This document shows, in pieces, positions 7,514 through 16,088 of a stretch of DNA of 64,000 nt (position 1 is the first letter of the stretch; each line of letters begins with the position of its first letter). A model generated the notes under the pieces. It was not told the DNA's origin, ran no database searches, and saw only the letters and a program-made list of their open reading frames with translations. Where the stretch lies: NCBI GenBank assembly GCA_964482495.1, contig CAYZXS010000008.1, positions 34,748-98,747 on the forward strand, in the 5' to 3' direction. The translations under genes and the position numbers were made by a program. The stretch is from J029 sp964482495 (GTDB lineage: Bacteria; Planctomycetota; UBA1135).

Positions 7514-8899
7514 ATGAGCCAGGAAGTCGAATTCCTCGAAGCGCCGGATCAGGTCCTCTCGACCCTGAATCCGGACGGCACCCGCCGGTGGCTCCACCCG
7601 CGGCTGTCGAAGGGGCGCTGGTGGAAGCGGCGGCGGGCGGTGGCCTACTTCCTGATCGCGCTGTTCAACGCCCTGCCGTGGATCCCCATCGGCGGCAAGC
7701 CGGCGATCCTGCTCGACGTGGTCCGCCGCGACTTCGCCTTCTTCGGCGTCAGCTTCCGGCCGACCGAGACGCCGCTGCTGGCCCTGCTGCTGCTGATCAT
7801 CTTCCTGGGGATCTTCTACATGACCTCCTTGATCGGCCGCGCCTGGTGCGGCTGGGGGTGCCCGCAGACGGTCTACCTGGAATTCCTCTACCGGCCGCTC
7901 GAGCGGCTGGTCGAAGGCAAGAGCTACGCCAAGGGCGGCAAGGTCGCCGCCCAGTGGCGGAAGGCGCTCAAGTTCGCGGCCTTCACCCTGGTCTCGGCGC
8001 ACCTCGCCCACACCTTCCTGGCCTACTTCGTCGGCGGCGCCACCGTGCTGGAGTGGTCGCTCGGCTCGCCCGCCGAGCACCCGGTCGGCTTCGGCCTGGT
8101 CTGGTCCACCACGGCCCTGATGCTGATCGACTTCGGCTGGTTCCGGGAGCAGCTCTGCACCCTGGCCTGCCCCTACGGCCGGCTCCAGGCGGTGCTGCTG
8201 GACCGCAACTCGCTGATCATCGGCTACGACCAGAGCCGCGGCGAGGCGCGCGCCAAGATGCCCGCGCGCAAGAAGGGCGCCGAGGGTCAGGACTACGGCG
8301 ATTGCGTCGACTGCGGCCTGTGCGTGGCCACCTGTCCCACCGGCATCGACATCCGCGACGGCCTGCAGATGGAGTGCGTCGCCTGCGCCGAGTGCATCGA
8401 CGCCTGCGACGGCGTCATGGAGAAGGTCGGCAAGCCCGCGGGCCTGATCCGCTACGCCAGCCAGGAGAGCCTGGCGGGCAAGCTGACGCGCTGGTTCCGG
8501 CCCCGGACCATCGCCTATCCGGTGATCCTGGCCGGACTGCTGACTCTGTTCACCGTCCAGCTCGCCGGCCGCGAGTCCGGCATGGTGCAGGTCCAGCGGG
8601 CCCGTGGCGCGCCCTTCGAGATGATGGCCGACGGCCGCGTCCGCAACCTGGTCAGCTTCCGGCTCGACAACCGGGCCCGGGAGCCCCGCAGCTACCAGAT
8701 CAGCCTGCCGGAGGGCGTCGACGGCCTGATCCCGGTCAACCCGGTGCCGGTGGCGGCGGGCGACTCGGGCATGGGCATGGTGCACCTCTACCTGCCGCGC
8801 GAGCTCTTCTCGGGCGGCAAGACGGTCGTGCCGATCACGATCTCCGACGGCGTCGACTTCGAGCACGTCCTGGAGTTCCAGGCCCTGGGCCCCTTCTGA
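7514..8899 (+). CDS. ccoG: Cytochrome c oxidase accessory protein CcoG (RdxA/FixG)
   Basis: This 461-residue membrane polyferredoxin is known in cbb3 systems as a cupric reductase that supports copper delivery. An N-terminal membrane region carries CGWGCPQTVYLEFLYRPLER; further on are CTLACPYGRLQ and DRNSLIIGYD. Two 4Fe-4S ferredoxin motifs follow (CVDCGLCVATCP and CVACAECIDAC), then another membrane helix and a C-terminal Ig-like domain. Length matches the family. A G-rich ribosome site precedes the ATG. fixH follows 6 nt downstream. Confidence 0.96.
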   Translation: MSQEVEFLEAPDQVLSTLNPDGTRRWLHPRLSKGRWWKRRRAVAYFLIALFNALPWIPIGGKPAILLDVVRRDFAFFGVSFRPTETPLLALLLLIIFLGIFYMTSLIGRAWCGWGCPQTVYLEFLYRPLERLVEGKSYAKGGKVAAQWRKALKFAAFTLVSAHLAHTFLAYFVGGATVLEWSLGSPAEHPVGFGLVWSTTALMLIDFGWFREQLCTLACPYGRLQAVLLDRNSLIIGYDQSRGEARAKMPARKKGAEGQDYGDCVDCGLCVATCPTGIDIRDGLQMECVACAECIDACDGVMEKVGKPAGLIRYASQESLAGKLTRWFRPRTIAYPVILAGLLTLFTVQLAGRESGMVQVQRARGAPFEMMADGRVRNLVSFRLDNRAREPRSYQISLPEGVDGLIPVNPVPVAAGDSGMGMVHLYLPRELFSGGKTVVPITISDGVDFEHVLEFQALGPF

Positions 8900-8905
8900 G
8901 CCGCG

Positions 8906-9555
8906 ATGCAGGGCAAGCACATCTGGATGTTCGTGCCGGTCGGGCTGCTGCTGCTGTCCGCGACCATCGGCGCCATCACGGTCTTCGTGGCCTTGAACGA
9001 CCCGGGCTTCGGGGTGGAGGAGGACTACTACCAGAAGGGCCTCGACCACGACGCGGCCCTGGAGCAGGCGCGCCGTAACCAGGAGCTCGGCTGGGTGCTG
9101 AAGCTCGAGGCCGCGGTGGTCGAGGGGGCGCCGCTGTCGCCGGGGACGCTGCGGCTCCGCGACCGGGACGGCGCCCCGATCGCCGGCGCCCGGGTGAGCC
9201 TCGAGGCCTTCCCGGTGGCCCGCTCGGCGGAGCGCATCGAGGCGGAGCTGGCCGAGGCGGAGGCCGGCGTCTACCGGGCCGAGCTGCCGCTGCGGCGGAC
9301 CNNNNNNNNNNNNNNNNNNNNNNNNNNNNNNNNNNNNNNNNNNNNNNNNNNNNNNNNNNNNNNNNNNNNNNNNNNNNNNNNNNNNNNNNNNNNNNNNNNN
9401 NGCTGGCCGAGGCGGAGGCCGGCGTCTACCGGGCCGAGCTGCCGCTGCGGCGGACCGGCAAGTGGGAGTTCCGCTTCCGGGTCGAGGCGGCGGGGGAGGT
9501 CTACACCGCCGTCCAGCAGCCCTTCCTGTTCCTCCAGGCGCCGGCCGCCGGCTAG
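8906..9555 (+). CDS. fixH: FixH/CcoH family protein, interrupted by an artefactual assembly gap
   Basis: The protein starts with one membrane helix (IWMFVPVGLLLLSATIGAIT), then the FixH-type NDPGFGVEEDYYQKGLDHD block and a periplasmic beta-sandwich. A run of 100 N interrupts it, but the 55 bases before the gap (9247-9301) are repeated exactly after it (9402-9456). Removing the N run and one copy leaves 495 bases, an intact frame of 164 residues ending QQPFLFLQAPAAG. The gene is therefore probably whole. FixH acts in cbb3 oxidase assembly or stabilisation with CcoG, CcoI and CcoS, all present here. Confidence 0.88.
9302..9401. other. 100-N assembly gap, probably spurious
   Basis: Exactly 100 N bases, flanked by an identical 55-base sequence on both sides (9247-9301 and 9402-9456). 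This is what a scaffolder leaves when two contigs sharing a k-mer overlap are joined without merging. True missing sequence is probably zero. Confidence 0.9.
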
Positions 9556-9558
9556 GCC

Positions 9559-10362
9559 ATGCTCGCCCTCGCCGGCACGGTCTTCGTCGCGAGCCTGGCG
9601 GGGAGCCTGCACTGCGCCGGCATGTGCGGCGGCCTGGTGGCCTTCGCCGCCGCAGGCGGCCGCGGCGCGCCGGTGCACCTCGCCTACCACGGCGGCCGGC
9701 TGGTCAGCTACGCCGCCCTCGGCCTGGTCAGCGGCGCCCTCGGCGCGGCGATCGACCTGGGCGGCTCGGCGGTGGGGGTCAAGCAAGGCGCGGCGGCGGT
9801 CGCCGGAGGCTTGATGGTGGCCTTCGGGGTGGTGGTGCTGCTGCGCTGGAAAGGAGTGCGCGTGCCGCACCCGCCGGCGCCGGCCTTCGTTCGCGAGGGC
9901 TTCGGCCGCCTCATGAAGCGGACCGCCGCCCAACCGCCGGTGCTACGCGCGGCCACCATCGGCCTGTTGTCCGCGTTCCTGCCTTGCGGTTGGCTCTACG
10001 CCTTCGTCGTGACGGCCGCCGGCACCGGTAGCCCCTGGTACGGCGCCCTGGCCATGGCCGCCTTCTGGGCCGGGACGGTGCCGGTGCTGGCGGCGCTCGG
10101 GGTGGGCGTGCAGAAGCTGACAGGACCGCTGCGCCGGCACCTGCCGGTGGCGCCCGCGGTCGTGCTGGTCGCGGTCGGGCTCGCCACCGTCTTCGGGCGG
10201 CTCGAGATCCCCGACTACACCGGCAAGGTCGGCGCTGGCGGCGGCCTCGAGCTGGAGCAGGCCCCGTGCTGCGCCGATGAGGACGCGCCAGCGCCGGACG
10301 GCCACGAGCACGACCCTGTGCCGGCGCCCGCCTCGGCGCCCGAGCCGGCGGACGAGGGCTAG
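9559..10362 (+). CDS. TauE/SafE-family membrane transporter of the cbb3 locus
   Basis: The 267-residue inner-membrane protein has the DsbD/UreH-like architecture often found between fixH and ccoI. The first half carries GSLHCAGMCGG (H18, C19, C23) and the second half LPCGWLYAF; both lie in membrane helices and are suited to binding copper or another metal. A cytoplasmic or periplasmic tail contains CC and the His/Asp-rich EDAPAPDGHEHD. It is commonly annotated as sulfite exporter TauE/SafE; in this context a role in metal supply to the oxidase is more likely, which is inference. It starts 3 nt after the fixH stop. Confidence 0.85.
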   Translation: MLALAGTVFVASLAGSLHCAGMCGGLVAFAAAGGRGAPVHLAYHGGRLVSYAALGLVSGALGAAIDLGGSAVGVKQGAAAVAGGLMVAFGVVVLLRWKGVRVPHPPAPAFVREGFGRLMKRTAAQPPVLRAATIGLLSAFLPCGWLYAFVVTAAGTGSPWYGALAMAAFWAGTVPVLAALGVGVQKLTGPLRRHLPVAPAVVLVAVGLATVFGRLEIPDYTGKVGAGGGLELEQAPCCADEDAPAPDGHEHDPVPAPASAPEPADEG

Positions 10363-10430
10363 TCATCCTGGCCAGGGAAACGAAGACCGGCCGTCCCCCG
10401 GAGCTCGAGTGCGCCCACTGCGCGCTGCCG

Positions 10431-12809
10431 GTGCCGGCTGGCCTGGTGGAGGACGGCGCCGAGCGGCAGTTCTGCTGCAACGGTTGCCGCACCGTCTACG
10501 AGGCCATCCATGGCTGCGGACTGCAGGACTACTACCAGCTGAAGCAGCAGCTCGACGCCGACGGCAAGCGGGCCGCCACCACTGGTCGCGGCTTCGAGGA
10601 GTTCGACCACGAGCGCTTCCGCGAGCTCTACGTCGAGCCGGTGGGGGAGCAGCTGAGTCGGGTCGAGCTCTACCTCGAGGGCGTGCACTGCGCCGCCTGC
10701 GTGTGGTTGGTCGAGAAGCTGCCGCAAGTGCTGCCGGGGGTGGTCGAGGCGCGGCTGCACCTCGGGCGCTCGATCGTGACGGTCACCTGGGCCGGACAAT
10801 CCCAGCCGCTGTCGGCGATCGCCCAGGCGCTGGACCGGCTCGGCTATCCGCCGCACCCGGTGCGCGGCGGCGAGGAGCTGAAGCGGCGCCGCGCCGAGGA
10901 CCGGCGGGCCTTCACCCGGCTGGGCGTGGCCGGGGCGCTGGCGGGCAACGTCATGCTAATGGCCTTCGCGCTCTACGGCGGCTGGTTGCACGGCATGGAG
11001 GATCAGTACCGCGACCTGCTGCGCTGGACCTCGCTGCTGCTGACGATGGTGCAGCTGGCGTGGCCGGGGCGGGTCTTCTTCACCGGCGCCTGGGCGGCGC
11101 TGCGTACCCGCACCAGCCACATGGACCTGCCGATCGCCATCGGGCTGGGCGCGGGCCTGGTCGGCGGCGCGGTGAACACGGTCACCGGCGGCGGCGAGGT
11201 CTACTTCGAGTCGGTCACGGTGCTGGTCTTCTTCCTGCTGGTCGGCCGCTTCGTGCAGCAACGCCAGCAGCGGGCGGCCTATGACTCCCTGGAGCTGCTC
11301 TACGCCCTCACCCCGGGGCGCGCGCGGCGGATCCGCGAGGACGGCGCCGTCGAGGAGGTGCCGCTCGACGCCCTCTCGGCCGGCGCCCGGGTCGAGGTCC
11401 GCGCCGGCGACTCGGTGCCCGCCGACGGCCGCGTGGTTGAGGGCCGCTCGCTGTTCGACCTGTCCTTGCTGAGCGGCGAGTCGCGGCCGGTCGAGGTCGA
11501 GCCCGGCGCCCGCGCCCACGCCGGCACCGTCAACCTGCGGGCCCGGGTGGTGGTCGAGGTGGAAGCCACCGGCGAGGACACCCGCGTCGGCCGGCTGATG
11601 AAGCTGGTCGAGCGCTACGCCCGCGAGCGGGCGCCGATCGTGCGCCTGGCCGATCGCCTGTCCGGCTGGTTCGTGATGGCGGTGTTGGCGCTGGCGGCCG
11701 TCAACTTCCTGCTGTGGCTGCAGCTCGATCCGGCCAACGCAGTCGAGCACACCATCGCCTTGCTCATCGTCGCCTGCCCCTGCGCGCTGGGATTGGCGAC
11801 GCCGCTGGCGATCGCGGCCGCGGTCGGCCGGGCCGCGCACGGCGGCATCCTGGTGAAGGGCGGCGAGGTGCTCGAGCGGCTGGCGCGGCCGGGGCGGGTG
11901 CTGCTCGACAAGACCGGCACGCTGACCCGTGGCCAGGTCGGGGTGGCCGCCTGGCACGGCCCGGACGAGGCCAAGCGCCTGGTGCTGGCGCTGGAGGCGC
12001 ACAGCTCGCACCTCTACGCCGACGCCTTCCGCGCCGCCTTCGCCGCCGACACCGCCGGCGTGCCGGAGGCGTCCGAGGTGGAGGAGCGGCAGGGGCTGGG
12101 CCTGCGCGGCCGAGCGGAGGGGCGGGAGGTCCTGGTCGGCTCGCCGCGCCTCCTGGCCGAGGCCGGCGTCGAGCTGACCGCCGCCGAGCGCGAGCGGGTC
12201 GAGCGCCAGGCTCACGACGCGTTGACGCCGGTGCTGGTCGCGGTCGACGGCCGCCACCTCGCCACCGCCGGTCTGGGCGACGCCATCCACCCCGGCGCCG
12301 CCGGCGCGCTGGCAGAGCTGCGCGCCCGCGGCTGGCGGGTCGGCATCCTGTCCGGCGACCACGAGGAGGTCGTGGCGGCGGTCGGCCGCCAGCTCGGAAT
12401 CCCGCTCGAGCACTGCCACGGGGGCGTCAGCCCCGAGGGCAAGGTGGCGGTGGTGGAGGAGGAGCGCGCCCGCGGCCCGGTGCTCATGGTCGGCGACGGG
12501 GTCAACGACGCCGCCGCCCTGGCCGCCGCGACCACCGGCGTCGCGGTGCACGGCGGCGCCGAGGCCAGCCTGGCCGCCGCCGACGTCTACATGACCGAGG
12601 AGGGCGTGCAGGGCGTGGTGCACCTGCTCGACGGCGCCCGCCGCACCGTGCGCGTGATCCGCCGCAACCTGGTCGTCTCCCTGGCCTACAACGGCCTCGG
12701 CGTCGCCCTCGCCATGGCCGGCTTGCTCAATCCGCTGGTCGCCGCGATCCTGATGCCCGCAAGCTCGCTGACGGTCATCAGCCTCTCCTACCGCTCCCGC
12801 ACCTTCTGA
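10431..12809 (+). CDS. ccoI: Copper-translocating P1B-type ATPase CcoI
   Basis: This P-type ATPase supplies copper for CuB of cbb3 oxidase. It shows a heavy-metal domain (GVHCAACVWLVEKLPQ), membrane segments with CPC (VACPCALGLATPLA), the phosphorylation site DKTGTLTRG, and the hinge GDGVNDAAALA. The CcoI-specific N-terminal cysteine domain (ECAHC...FCCNGC) begins upstream of the GTG at 10431: codons from about 10368 read as coding, and CxxC at 10410-10421 is outside the called frame. No ATG, GTG or TTG exists in that extension; ATC 10365 and CTG 10368 sit next to GAGGG. The start is therefore uncertain and the protein is probably about 21 residues longer. Confidence 0.95.
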   Translation: MPAGLVEDGAERQFCCNGCRTVYEAIHGCGLQDYYQLKQQLDADGKRAATTGRGFEEFDHERFRELYVEPVGEQLSRVELYLEGVHCAACVWLVEKLPQVLPGVVEARLHLGRSIVTVTWAGQSQPLSAIAQALDRLGYPPHPVRGGEELKRRRAEDRRAFTRLGVAGALAGNVMLMAFALYGGWLHGMEDQYRDLLRWTSLLLTMVQLAWPGRVFFTGAWAALRTRTSHMDLPIAIGLGAGLVGGAVNTVTGGGEVYFESVTVLVFFLLVGRFVQQRQQRAAYDSLELLYALTPGRARRIREDGAVEEVPLDALSAGARVEVRAGDSVPADGRVVEGRSLFDLSLLSGESRPVEVEPGARAHAGTVNLRARVVVEVEATGEDTRVGRLMKLVERYARERAPIVRLADRLSGWFVMAVLALAAVNFLLWLQLDPANAVEHTIALLIVACPCALGLATPLAIAAAVGRAAHGGILVKGGEVLERLARPGRVLLDKTGTLTRGQVGVAAWHGPDEAKRLVLALEAHSSHLYADAFRAAFAADTAGVPEASEVEERQGLGLRGRAEGREVLVGSPRLLAEAGVELTAAERERVERQAHDALTPVLVAVDGRHLATAGLGDAIHPGAAGALAELRARGWRVGILSGDHEEVVAAVGRQLGIPLEHCHGGVSPEGKVAVVEEERARGPVLMVGDGVNDAAALAAATTGVAVHGGAEASLAAADVYMTEEGVQGVVHLLDGARRTVRVIRRNLVVSLAYNGLGVALAMAGLLNPLVAAILMPASSLTVISLSYRSRTF

Positions 12810-12834
12810 GGTCGCCCCGCCGCCGCCCCGCCCC

Positions 12835-13089
12835 GTGGACCTGCTCTACATCGCCTTCCCCGCCGCGCTGCTGCTCGGCGCCCTGTTCCTGGCCCTGTTC
12901 CTCTGGGCCAGCAAGCGGGGTCAGTACGACGACCTGGACACGCCGAGCATCCGGATGCTGCACGACGACGAGCCGATTTCGGCGATTTCGGGGTCAGACG
13001 TCGATAGAAAAGAGAGGTCCGACGTCGGATTTCCTGCTGAGGTGGACGAGGACACCGACGAGGACACCGACGAGGACGGCGACGCGTGA
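12835..13089 (+). CDS. ccoS: cbb3 oxidase assembly protein CcoS with a repeat-derived tail
   Basis: The GTG-started 84-residue protein has one membrane helix and the CcoS signature FLWASKRGQYDDLDTP...RMLHDDE (22-46). CcoS is needed for cofactor insertion into cbb3 oxidase. Normal CcoS ends soon after the MLHDDE region; here residues 51-63 are encoded by a palindromic TTTCGGGGTCAGAC repeat, followed by an acidic DEDTDEDTDEDGDA tail made from a 12-bp direct repeat. The tail is probably an accidental extension and not functional. It is the last gene of the cbb3 operon, convergent with the gene ending at 13097. Confidence 0.9.
   Translation: MDLLYIAFPAALLLGALFLALFLWASKRGQYDDLDTPSIRMLHDDEPISAISGSDVDRKERSDVGFPAEVDEDTDEDTDEDGDA
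12986..13030 (+). repeat. Dispersed palindromic repeat (half copy) inside ccoS
   Basis: TTTCGGGGTCAGACGTCGAT is followed by 11 nt, then GTCCGACGTCGGAT. The same order and the same 11-nt spacing occur in the full copy at 52447-52511, but here the closing GTCTGACCCC half is missing. The second half holds a perfect 12-nt palindrome (TCCGACGTCGGA). Confidence 0.75.
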
Positions 13090-13096
13090 GCTTCCG

Positions 13097-13468
13097 CTAG
13101 AGCGCGTCCTCCTCCGCGTCAGCGCCATCCTTGAGCGCGATCACCAGCCGCAGCAGCGCGGCCGCCGCGAGCAAACCGGCCGACGGCGCGTACCCGAGGT
13201 AGGGGCCGGACCAGTGCCGCCAGGCGACGATTCCGGCGCCGCCAGCGATCAACGCGGCGATGCCGATTTCGCGAGGCGTGTGCCGAGCGCGGAAGCCTGG
13301 GATCAGGGCGGCGGCTCCGGCCAGCAGGCCGATCACGGCCGAGAGCTGCACGAAGCCATCGACCTCGGCGTGGTCACCGGCGGCCCACCCCGTCGAGACC
13401 AGCGCCAGGTCGGCGAAGAAGGCGAGCGACAAGCGGTTCTTCGAATTGAGCAGCGACATCGGGATCAA
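13097..13468 (-). CDS. Small membrane protein of unknown function
   Basis: I do not recognise this 123-residue protein. It has three or four hydrophobic segments (about 13-30, 36-57, 67-83, 95-110) with a short acidic C-terminus (DGADAEEDAL). Its ATG overlaps the stop of the upstream YjbQ gene by 4 bp, so the two are probably co-translated. It ends 7 bp from the convergent ccoS stop. Confidence 0.65.
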   Translation of the reverse strand: MIPMSLLNSKNRLSLAFFADLALVSTGWAAGDHAEVDGFVQLSAVIGLLAGAAALIPGFRARHTPREIGIAALIAGGAGIVAWRHWSGPYLGYAPSAGLLAAAALLRLVIALKDGADAEEDAL

Positions 13469-13884
13469 GCCTCCCCGACCACGGTCACGCTCACCCGACG
13501 GCGGTGCGGCGCCGCGCGATGCTCGTAGAGGTAGATGCCCTGCCAGGTACCCAGTCCCAGCCGGCCGTCGATCACCGGCACCGAGAGCGAAGTCGCCGTC
13601 AGCACCGAGCGCACGTGCGCCGGCATGTCGTCGGGCCCCTCCGCCGTGTGGCGGAACAGCGGGTCGCCGTCGGGAACGGCGCGGCTCATCCAGGCTTCGA
13701 GGTCGCGCAGCACCTGCGGGTCGGCGTTCTCGCAGATCATCAGCGAGGCGCTGGTGTGGTGGACGAAGACGGTGGCCACGCCGGCGGCGCAGCCGGCCGC
13801 GCGCGCCGCCCGCCCGACCTCGGCGCTGAGGTCCGTGAAGCCGCGGCCCGCCGTGGAGACGGTGTGGGTTTCCTGGTGGATCAT
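13465..13884 (-). CDS. YjbQ / UPF0047 family protein
   Basis: The 139-residue protein carries the family blocks VFVHHTSASLMICENAD, GDPLFRHTAEGPDDMPAHVR and GLGTWQGIYLYEHR, whose histidines and glutamate line a probable active site. Members have been reported with weak thiamine-phosphate synthase activity; the physiological role is unsettled. An upstream ATG at 13935 would add 17 residues, but MIHQETHTVST matches the normal family start and length. It is coupled to the membrane protein gene by an ATGA overlap. Confidence 0.9.
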   Translation of the reverse strand: MIHQETHTVSTAGRGFTDLSAEVGRAARAAGCAAGVATVFVHHTSASLMICENADPQVLRDLEAWMSRAVPDGDPLFRHTAEGPDDMPAHVRSVLTATSLSVPVIDGRLGLGTWQGIYLYEHRAAPHRRRVSVTVVGEA

Positions 13885-14037
13885 CTCGGTCGCGATCCTA
13901 GCGCCCACGGCGCCTGGTTCGGTGGTGCAGGCCATCGTCCTCCATTCGCCGCCGACCGATCCTCCCCCTCATCTTCTTGCCCATGGCCTCGCCTTTCCTG
14001 TGTCTTGTTTCTCCCGGCGCGAGACCTAGCTTGGCCC

Positions 14038-14571
14038 ATGACTCCCCGCCGTCGCACCGCTCGCGTCGCTCTGCTCACTGCGTTCGGCCTGCTCGGGGTC
14101 CTGGTCCCCGCCTGCGGGTATGGCGCTGGGGCGGTCGGGAAGGACGGTTGGTTGACCGGGGACCCTCGCGCCCAGCTCGACACCGTCGCCCGGCACCTGC
14201 GCGGCACCGACATGGCGATGATCGAGATCGACCACCGATACCACGAGCTGTGGTGGGCCGGCGTCGACGAGAACTGGGACTACGCCGAGTACCAGCTCGA
14301 GAAGATCGCCTACTCGCTGGAGAACGCCCTCGAGCGGCGGCCGAAGCGGGCCGAGTCCGCCAAGGTCTTCCAGAACACGATGCCGGTCTTCCTCAAGCCG
14401 ATCCTGGACCGCGACCCGGCCGCTTTCCGCGAGGCCTACACCCAGATGACCACCCTCTGCAACAGCTGCCACGAGCTCGAGGAGCTCGGCCACATGTGGG
14501 TCGAGCCGCCGACGGCGCGGGTGTCGAGCATCCGAGCCAAGCCGGACCTCACTCCTGCCGAGGGTTCTTGA
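14038..14571 (+). CDS. c-type cytochrome lipoprotein with a C-terminal CXXCH
   Basis: The 177-residue protein has a lipoprotein signal (lipobox LVPAC, C26) and an all-helical body. A single heme site, C141-NS-C144-H145, lies about 30 residues from the C-terminus. A C-terminal heme motif after helices resembles class II (cytochrome c'-like) proteins, although the fold match is loose. It would sit on the periplasmic side and could shuttle electrons, for example toward the cbb3 oxidase upstream; this is inference. A larger upstream open frame is not coding; this ATG is followed at once by the signal peptide. Confidence 0.8.
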   Translation: MTPRRRTARVALLTAFGLLGVLVPACGYGAGAVGKDGWLTGDPRAQLDTVARHLRGTDMAMIEIDHRYHELWWAGVDENWDYAEYQLEKIAYSLENALERRPKRAESAKVFQNTMPVFLKPILDRDPAAFREAYTQMTTLCNSCHELEELGHMWVEPPTARVSSIRAKPDLTPAEGS

Positions 14572-14615
14572 GCGCGGAGCTGGAGCGCCAACACGCGACG
14601 AGGCATGCTGGGGCG

Positions 14616-15167
14616 ATGTCCGCCTCGCCCTCGTCTTGGCGCCCCCTCCTTGCGGCCGCTTGCGTCGTATCGCCAGCTCTTGTCGCGGCCTGCGCAGGCT
14701 CGGCCGGACCGGCCGAGGCCCCGCCCCAGCTCGAGCTGCGCATCCCGGCGGACGAAGCGGCCTCGACCGGCACCTACGCGGTGGTCGTGCGCTGGGCGGA
14801 CCGCCCCGCCGACCGCATCGAGGGGGAGCGCGACGGCAGCGTCGAGAAGCTCTGGTTCCACGACCTCGACGGCGACCGTCGCGACGAGGTGCTGGTGGTG
14901 ACGCGCTCCGCCGGCAGCGGCGGCTACGGCGCGCTGCAGGCATGGAGCCGCGACGCGCAATCTCATTGGCAGCCGCTCGAGGTGCCCGATCTGCACCCGC
15001 ACCAGGCGGCGGGGTACATGGGCCACGACGTCTTCACCCTCGTCGAGGGCGTCTTGTGGCGCGAATTCCCGGTCTACCGCGAGGAGGACCCCAACGCCCG
15101 GCCCACCGGCGGCCAGGCGCGGCTCCGCTTCGACCCGTCCGAGTGGAAGTGGGTGCGGCTGGACTGA
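14616..15167 (+). CDS. Lipoprotein with a PliI-like domain
   Basis: The 183-residue protein has a lipoprotein signal ending LVAAC. The middle reads WFHDLDGDRRDEVLVVTRSAGSGGYGALQ, a pattern seen in PliI-type periplasmic lysozyme inhibitors, where an SGxxY loop enters the lysozyme site, and also reminiscent of FG-GAP/VCBS calcium motifs. Lysozyme inhibition is a suggestion only. It starts 44 bp after the cytochrome gene on the same strand and converges with the reductase gene (16-bp gap). Confidence 0.6.
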   Translation: MSASPSSWRPLLAAACVVSPALVAACAGSAGPAEAPPQLELRIPADEAASTGTYAVVVRWADRPADRIEGERDGSVEKLWFHDLDGDRRDEVLVVTRSAGSGGYGALQAWSRDAQSHWQPLEVPDLHPHQAAGYMGHDVFTLVEGVLWREFPVYREEDPNARPTGGQARLRFDPSEWKWVRLD

Positions 15168-15183
15168 GCTCCAGCCCGCCGGC

Positions 15184-16026
15184 TCACCACCAGCGCTCGA
15201 AGACCAGGTGCGGCTTGCGCGCGGTGTCCGCGCAGGCGGCGTCGAAGGCGTCGATCATCTTCGGGTTGCCGCACAGGTAGATGGCGGTGTCGCCCTCGGG
15301 CAAGATGGCGCCGAGAGCGGCGGCGTCGAAACCCGCCGGGAAGCGCACCCCGCGCTCGTCGCCGCCAGGGCTGGGCAGGCCGAGCACCTGGGCGGCGGCT
15401 TCGTCGGCGCGCCCGGCGGTGGTGAGGGCGGCGTCGAAGTCGGCGTCCTCGTCGGCGCGGCTGACGCAGGGCAGGTAGAAGAAGCGGAAGGGCTGGTCCT
15501 TGGCCAGCGCCTCCAGTTCTTCGCGGAAGGCCAGCTCGGCGCCGCGGCGGGCACCGTGGAAGAGCGCTACCGCCACCGGCACCGGCTGGCCGGCTTCGGC
15601 CTGCGCCTTCAGGTGTCGCAGCATCGACAGGTAGGGGGCGAGGCCGGTGCCGGTGCCGAGCAGGACCAGGTGTCGGCAGTCGGTCCGCTCCAGGGTCAGC
15701 TTGCCGACGCAGTTGCCGAACCACACCGGCGCGCCGGGCTCGAGCGCGAACAGGCCCTGGCCGCTGCCCTTGGCGTCCACGACCAGAAAATCCAACGCGT
15801 CGCGCTGCTCGGGGGCCGAGGCCACCGAGTACCAGCGGGTCAGGACCTCGCCGTCCTGCTCGAAGGCGACGCTGGTGGCTTGGCCAGCGGAGAATTCCGG
15901 CACCTCGCCGCCGTCGGCCGGCTCCACCCGGAAGGCGCCCAGCCCGGGCAGGTCATTGATCAGCCGGCTCTCGGCCAGCACGCCGGCGGTCATCTTGTCG
16001 CGGGGATCCTTCGGGGCGTCGCTCAT
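15184..16026 (-). CDS. fpr: Ferredoxin/flavodoxin--NADP+ reductase
   Basis: This 280-residue FAD enzyme moves electrons between NADPH and ferredoxin or flavodoxin. It shows the FAD motif R64-WYS-67, the NADP loop GTGTGLAPYLSML (124-136), a CGNPKM motif and a C-terminal aromatic end (FERWW) that stacks on the flavin, as in subclass I bacterial enzymes. An insertion rich in Asp/Ala (about 205-235) is longer than in E. coli Fpr. It is divergent from the mqnD-like gene with 62 bp between starts. Confidence 0.92.
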   Translation of the reverse strand: MSDAPKDPRDKMTAGVLAESRLINDLPGLGAFRVEPADGGEVPEFSAGQATSVAFEQDGEVLTRWYSVASAPEQRDALDFLVVDAKGSGQGLFALEPGAPVWFGNCVGKLTLERTDCRHLVLLGTGTGLAPYLSMLRHLKAQAEAGQPVPVAVALFHGARRGAELAFREELEALAKDQPFRFFYLPCVSRADEDADFDAALTTAGRADEAAAQVLGLPSPGGDERGVRFPAGFDAAALGAILPEGDTAIYLCGNPKMIDAFDAACADTARKPHLVFERWW

Positions 16027-16088
16027 GGCGCGGGATTGTAGAATCCGCGCTTCCGAACGGCCGAATCGGCCCGGAACCGTCCGAAATC

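Noticed and set aside
9302..9401. fixH as a pseudogene or insertion site
   Set aside because: The identical 55-base flanks show an unmerged contig overlap; the frame is intact once merged.
13040..13086. Tandem repeat or minisatellite at the ccoS end
   Set aside because: It is just two to three copies of a 12-bp Asp/Glu codon repeat and too short to call a repeat locus.
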